Source of the DNA: JBGTHB01 sp041746415
GTDB lineage: Bacteria > Pseudomonadota > Gammaproteobacteria > Coxiellales > Coxiellaceae
Assembly (NCBI GenBank): GCA_041746415.1
Contig: JBGTHB010000046.1
Span: 1-9,976 of the forward strand
DNA length: 9,976 bases
Reading direction: 5' to 3'
Positions within the stretch are counted from its first letter, which is position 1, and each line of letters begins with the position of its first letter. The translations under genes were made by a program, and so were the position numbers. A model generated the notes under the pieces. It made no database searches and was not told the DNA's origin. It saw only the letters and a list, made by a program, of their open reading frames with translations. Of this stretch, positions 6,872-9,976 are shown one piece after another.

Positions 6872-7139
6872 GCGGCCCGCCGTGAAAGCAATACACGTAG
6901 GATTTTTTGGTGGGTAATCTGCCAGGCTCTTTTAACACTTGCAGGCTAGTCGCATCCATCGCTGCGATATCATAATCCATGATCTGATCTTTCATTAAAT
7001 TAATCACGGGTTGAATTTTTGGCGCTAAATCAATGAGCCATTGCGCCATGGTACGTCTTGAGATGTTAACGCCATAGCGTTGCTTAAACTGTTTTTCTAA
7101 ATGATAAAACGGTTGGCGATCCACGAATTACTTGACCTT
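6872..7139 (-). pseudogene. IS66 transposase fragment, second copy
   Basis: This duplicate of the IS66 piece keeps one frame from VDRQPFYHLEKQFKQRYG to MDATSLQVLKEPGRLPTKKS and YVYCFHGGP. It then runs into the duplicated gene tail (LLRIREVPR), which is not transposase. It retains the base that copy 1 lost, so that deletion came after the duplication. Upstream of VDRQ the frame meets a TAA caused by small indels. Confidence 0.8.
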
Positions 7140-7154
7140 TACAATCGCGAACTA

Positions 7155-7243
7155 AACCAAATCAATTTATGCCTACAAAAATGCAATCTACTAACACTCT
7201 ATTAAGCCAAAGCTCTTAAAAATGAGCCACTGTCGATTTGGTT
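7155..7243 (+). promoter_or_regulatory. Conserved leader of gene C with long-range inverted repeat
   Basis: AACCAAATC (7155-7163) and GATTTGGTT (7235-7243) repeat the unit 1 arrangement, including the GCTC...GAGC arm. About 11 extra bases follow GGTTAC here, which changes the spacing to the AT-rich tract before the start codon. Confidence 0.35.
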
Positions 7244-7326
7244 ACACATGGTTAAACAGCCTCTAAATATTAGTTTAATAATTTAAAGCTACTATGAATA
7301 AATAGTTTAAGAGCAGGGGTGGATTT

Positions 7327-8682
7327 ATGGGTAGGTTATTTAGTGGCATTGATTCAAGCGAACAAAAACGTGGTCTTTACGCTCCATTAATTTCATCAAA
7401 TCAGCAGCGCGCCGCATATGGCGCTACTAACGAACAAAAAATTGCTCCTGTAGGTTATTTACCTACGCAAAAACCCACACTCCAGAATCTACTCGGCACA
7501 AGACATGGCCCATCAGAAATTATGATTCCTTATCTAGGCTTCACCGACTTACTAAATTTATGCCAAGCTCTTGCTCCTCTTCCACTAAAATCTTTGCATG
7601 GATTGCCTGTTGAGTTGATTTGGAAGCAATTGCAGCTACAAGCTAACGCAATTTTAGGCACGGAAATCAGCGCTGCAACTTTGTGTTCAGAAAGAACTTT
7701 TGAGCATTTGTATTTGTCAAACCAAGAAAATCGCATAGAGCTAGCGAATCAGTTAGAACATTGGTGGTTGCGTTCTTATGGGTATAGGTATGCTTCCAAT
7801 CTCTTCCCAATGATATTGGTTTCTGTAGGGTTTTCTGGAATACTTGCTGCTATCTTCCTAGTGATTGGCGTGGTGTTGGCGTCGCTACCATCTCGTGAGC
7901 ACATTCTAAATTATTATGTGCCCATAACAACTCTTTTATGGTTGGGTGCAGTTGGCTGGTTGTGTAAGATAATTAAATATATATTTGTGCGTGATAATAC
8001 GGCTATTCAAATACAAGAGGCTAAAGAAACAATAGCATGTTTTCATGAACACTCATTTACCTCGGTTTTTAATTCACTAGAGTCGCCAATTTTTCCTAGA
8101 ATTGAGTTTACTTCCTACCAAAAACTAAAAGATTATTATCTGCAGCTAACACAAGCGTTAACTGAAAAAATTAATTTGATTCGTGAACAAGCGAGAGTAA
8201 AAGTACAAGAACAACAAAGAGAGTGCAAACCCGATGTGATAATTGAAATAAGACCAAATCGCATTTATTGCGCTGATGAAATTGTGTCTTCAATCCTGCA
8301 ACCATATTTAACCACGCTAACGCTCTTTAGCCAAAAATCTTCAGCCGTCGTTTCGCCATTGTTGGAACAGCTTATTCGCTCTACTAAAAAATTATTGGAT
8401 AGGCCCTGGTTTGACTTAGCCCAAAGTGAATTCTGTAATTCGTTGGCAGCTGCGCTTAATAAAATTACAAATACCCCAACTCCAGTTTTTCAAAACCACG
8501 CCTTATCAACGACTTTTCCCGTAACCACAACACCACTGAGACATGTTGCTGACCCAACAAAAAATTTAGCACCATTGGATGTGTCTGAAGAAAAAATTAA
8601 TCGGCTATGCGAAGATCCTGAAGTTCAAAAGGTCACTGAACAATATTTTAGTAAGTTCCGTATTTCCGGAGCCGCAGGTTAA
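7327..8682 (+). CDS. Protein C: F-box-like, two-helix membrane protein, candidate effector
   Basis: A 451-residue intact protein with AGGGGTGG just upstream of ATG 7327. The disordered N-terminus (GLYAPLISSNQQRAAYGATN) precedes an F-box-like segment at about 62-101: PSEIMIPYLGFTDLLNLC, then GLPVELIWKQL, which resembles the Leu-Pro, Asp-Leu-Leu and final Trp pattern of F-boxes. Two hydrophobic helices follow (about 160-186 and 194-221). A mainly helical domain (262-380) contains CKPDVIIEIRPNR and a potential coiled coil around TQALTEKINLIREQ. A Thr/Pro-rich linker leads to DPEVQKVTEQYFSKFR near the end. No signal peptide is seen. Family function is unknown. A secreted effector that inserts in host membranes and recruits ubiquitin machinery is an inference from architecture only. 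Confidence 0.8.
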   Translation: MGRLFSGIDSSEQKRGLYAPLISSNQQRAAYGATNEQKIAPVGYLPTQKPTLQNLLGTRHGPSEIMIPYLGFTDLLNLCQALAPLPLKSLHGLPVELIWKQLQLQANAILGTEISAATLCSERTFEHLYLSNQENRIELANQLEHWWLRSYGYRYASNLFPMILVSVGFSGILAAIFLVIGVVLASLPSREHILNYYVPITTLLWLGAVGWLCKIIKYIFVRDNTAIQIQEAKETIACFHEHSFTSVFNSLESPIFPRIEFTSYQKLKDYYLQLTQALTEKINLIREQARVKVQEQQRECKPDVIIEIRPNRIYCADEIVSSILQPYLTTLTLFSQKSSAVVSPLLEQLIRSTKKLLDRPWFDLAQSEFCNSLAAALNKITNTPTPVFQNHALSTTFPVTTTPLRHVADPTKNLAPLDVSEEKINRLCEDPEVQKVTEQYFSKFRISGAAG

Positions 8683-8778
8683 TTTTAGTCTGTGCTCTGT
8701 ATAAGCATAGCGCTCATTACCCAGGAACTTCCCGAATGCGCAATAACAGTGAAGCTAAAGCGTGGTTAGGGTGATAAA
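8683..8778. other. Duplicated 3' tail and junction to lpxK fragment
   Basis: The first 63 bases equal the tail after gene B except for one change (CCAGG for CTAGG). From 8746 the sequence is new. No strong hairpin with a T run is present, so no terminator is called. Confidence 0.5.
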
Positions 8779-9106
8779 TTACAGCAACATCTTAACACTC
8801 ACTGCCAACGCAAAATGCCTTTCATCAGAAAGCGAACGGCATTTTATGGCGTCTTTTTCTGTCATAATCACATGTCGGTCTAAATCAATACTCGACTTTA
8901 GAAAAAGCGTGGTGATCTGGAAATGGTTTTTCAATAAATTCAATTCCCATGGTGCGTAATGTAGTAAAAAATCGATTAGGGTTACCAATTCCGCACACGG
9001 CATAGATTTTTTTTGATTTAATTTTTTCAATTGAAACAGTTAATTTTGAATCCATAATTAAATAAATCCGCTCGGGTTGTAATTTGAAGTCAACGCCGTT
9101 AACCAG
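8779..9106 (-). pseudogene. lpxK: 3' end of tetraacyldisaccharide 4'-kinase, truncated and frameshifted
   Basis: On the minus strand ILVNGVDFKLQPERIYLIMD, KIYAVCGIGNPNRFFTTLR, EKPFPDHHAF and then VIMTEKDAIKCRSLSDERHF match the C-terminal third of LpxK, the inner-membrane enzyme that adds the 4' phosphate to lipid A. The order and spacing are right, but after KVEY an extra base near 8887 shifts the frame; removing one T of the coding strand restores EYDLDRHVIMTEKD. The first two thirds, with the ATP-binding P-loop, are absent: above about 9106 the text no longer resembles LpxK. A working lpxK must exist elsewhere if the cell makes normal lipid A, so this is a broken partial copy. Confidence 0.88.
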
Positions 9107-9186
9107 AATAGAGTTTATTTTTATGTATAACGACGTATATTGAAACAATAATAACTAATGCCACTACAAGGAGGTTTAACCAAAGG

Positions 9187-9465
9187 ATGTGCGGTAAATT
9201 TAGGTCTAGATTGAACATTGATAAAAAGGCCCCGGTATTTTTAAAACAATTACATTTTAAATTCAACCCAAGTAACTTTGTCAAACAAATTCTCATAACT
9301 ATAATTCTCGTTACCGACTTGATTTATTTAGGAATATAGCTTGCTAGCCTATCGGCCATAGCCTTGAACCTTAAGAAAAAATTATCTTCGTTTTTACCTG
9401 AAAAATACGCAAGCCCTGTATTGCTAAGGGGAATTCATTTGGTCAAGAATGGGTGTCTTAAGTAA
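9187..9465 (+). pseudogene. Doubtful small ORF with in-frame TAG
   Basis: A strong AAGGAGG (9168-9174) lies 12 bases before ATG 9187. The frame gives 50 residues ending in a hydrophobic stretch (ILITIILVTDLIYLGI), then TAG at 9337. The same frame then stays open (LASLSAIALNLKKKLSSFLP...) to TAA at 9463. It may be a broken small membrane protein or chance. A hydrophobic frame on the other strand (9099-9296) has no ribosome binding site. I recognise no family. Confidence 0.25.
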
Positions 9466-9532
9466 ATTCAAAGGATTCTTTAGCGTAAGGAAAAATCAAG
9501 GAATGATCAGTATGGATTGGGATTACAGGTGA
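9449..9532 (+). CDS. Possible 27-residue ORF before the right-edge gene
   Basis: ATG 9449 encodes MGVLSKFKGFFSVRKNQGMI plus seven residues, ending at TGA 17 bases before the next start. The basic, aromatic composition resembles a membrane-associating peptide or leader. There is no good ribosome binding site at normal distance. It overlaps the end of the 9187 frame, so at most one of the two is likely real. Confidence 0.2.
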   Translation: MGVLSKFKGFFSVRKNQGMISMDWDYR

Positions 9533-9548
9533 AGTAGTTAGGTGAATA

Positions 9549-9976
9549 ATGAGAAGTCATTTTATTTCGCGTAAATGGTTAGGTGCGTGGTTAAAAAAAT
9601 CAGATGTCGATACAGAAATATCGGCAGAAGACAATGCGCGGTTGCATTTTAAAAGTCGAGCGGTACCTCTTCAAACTGAGCGTGGAAAAAATTTAGTAAA
9701 CAACCATGAGGCACGTTGGTATGGCCCAAAAATTGTTTTTAACAATTTTTATCCCATTGCATTATTAATGTTAATGATACGTGATCTTGCTATTTATCAG
9801 CAATACCCCGGAGATCGTTATGGAAATACAATTGGTGATATTTTTTTAGGAACTTCACCAAACCAAAACACATGGAGCGCCCATTTTGGAAAAAGTAAAA
9901 TTTATTTGCCAAACGAGAATTATTGGCTTACAACGTTTTTTCTCGCTATCGGCGCGCCTCTAATTTTAAGTGCTTA
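9549..9976 (+). CDS. Unknown protein, N-terminal part, runs off right edge
   Basis: ATG 9549 with AGGTG (9540-9544) upstream opens 142 codons with no stop before the window ends. The first 45 residues are polar and basic (MRSHFISRKWLGAWLKKSDV...). A mildly hydrophobic stretch lies near NNFYPIALLMLMIRDLAIYQ, and a stronger segment begins at YWLTTFFLAIGAPLILSA near the edge, so the protein is probably membrane-bound. Codon use looks natural throughout. I do not recognise a family. Confidence 0.6.
   Translation, partial: MRSHFISRKWLGAWLKKSDVDTEISAEDNARLHFKSRAVPLQTERGKNLVNNHEARWYGPKIVFNNFYPIALLMLMIRDLAIYQQYPGDRYGNTIGDIFLGTSPNQNTWSAHFGKSKIYLPNENYWLTTFFLAIGAPLILSA

Larger units (their letters stand above)
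6872..8745. repeat. Tandem duplication, unit 2 (IS66 piece + leader + gene C + tail)
   Basis: Second copy of the unit starting at 5053. It is 55 bases longer: 42 in the exchanged middle of the gene, 12 in the leader and one in the IS66 piece. It ends at GCGCAATA (8745), after which new sequence (ACAGTG) begins. Confidence 0.85.

Noticed and set aside
8762..8959. 65-codon plus-strand frame
   Set aside because: Lies opposite the clear lpxK match and has no domain or start signal.
9099..9296. 65-codon hydrophobic minus-strand frame
   Set aside because: Upstream of the lpxK fragment but not LpxK-like; no ribosome binding site at either ATG and it overlaps another weak frame.
1..9976. CRISPR array
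   Set aside because: No regularly spaced short repeats; the repeats present are large duplications or single pairs.

Overview
The window is AT-rich DNA from a Gram-negative bacterium, most likely a gammaproteobacterium. The clearest taxonomic sign is the broken 3' end of lpxK, a lipid A kinase gene. Low GC, decayed IS66 copies, several pseudogenes and a family of membrane proteins with an F-box-like N-terminal segment would fit a host-associated lineage such as the Legionellales. That placement is inference; no rRNA or other marker is present.

Layout. 1-138: a frameshifted coding remnant enters from the left edge (minus strand). 338-394: the 3' half of a tRNA-Leu(UAA) gene begins exactly at the anticodon loop, as left by site-specific integration. 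It is followed by degenerate repeats carrying the same tRNA 3' end (419-466, 535-574). 697-3432: a small cargo block holds a SIR2-like gene broken by an in-frame TAG, a four-helix membrane protein and a VOC-GNAT fusion enzyme. A 31-bp imperfect direct repeat (461-491 and 3473-3503) brackets this block, so it may have moved as a unit. 3628-4710 (minus): an F-box-like, two-helix membrane protein (called A here). 4805-5318 (minus): an IS66 transposase remnant.

5053-8745: two tandem units of about 1.8 kb, each made of an IS66 fragment, a conserved leader, a paralogue of A (called B and C) and a conserved tail. B has a premature TAG and C is intact. The ends of B and C are nearly the same while the middle, which encodes the transmembrane hairpin, is unrelated, so a cassette appears to have been exchanged.

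8779-9106 (minus): the 3' end of lpxK, truncated and frameshifted. 9187-9465: a doubtful small ORF pair. 9549 onward: a gene of unknown function running off the right edge.

The genes do not form one pathway. The region reads as an accessory hotspot beside a tRNA attachment site, with defence-like, enzyme and effector-like cargo in different stages of decay. The best candidate for something undescribed is the A/B/C protein family, with its fixed ends and replaceable membrane hairpin.
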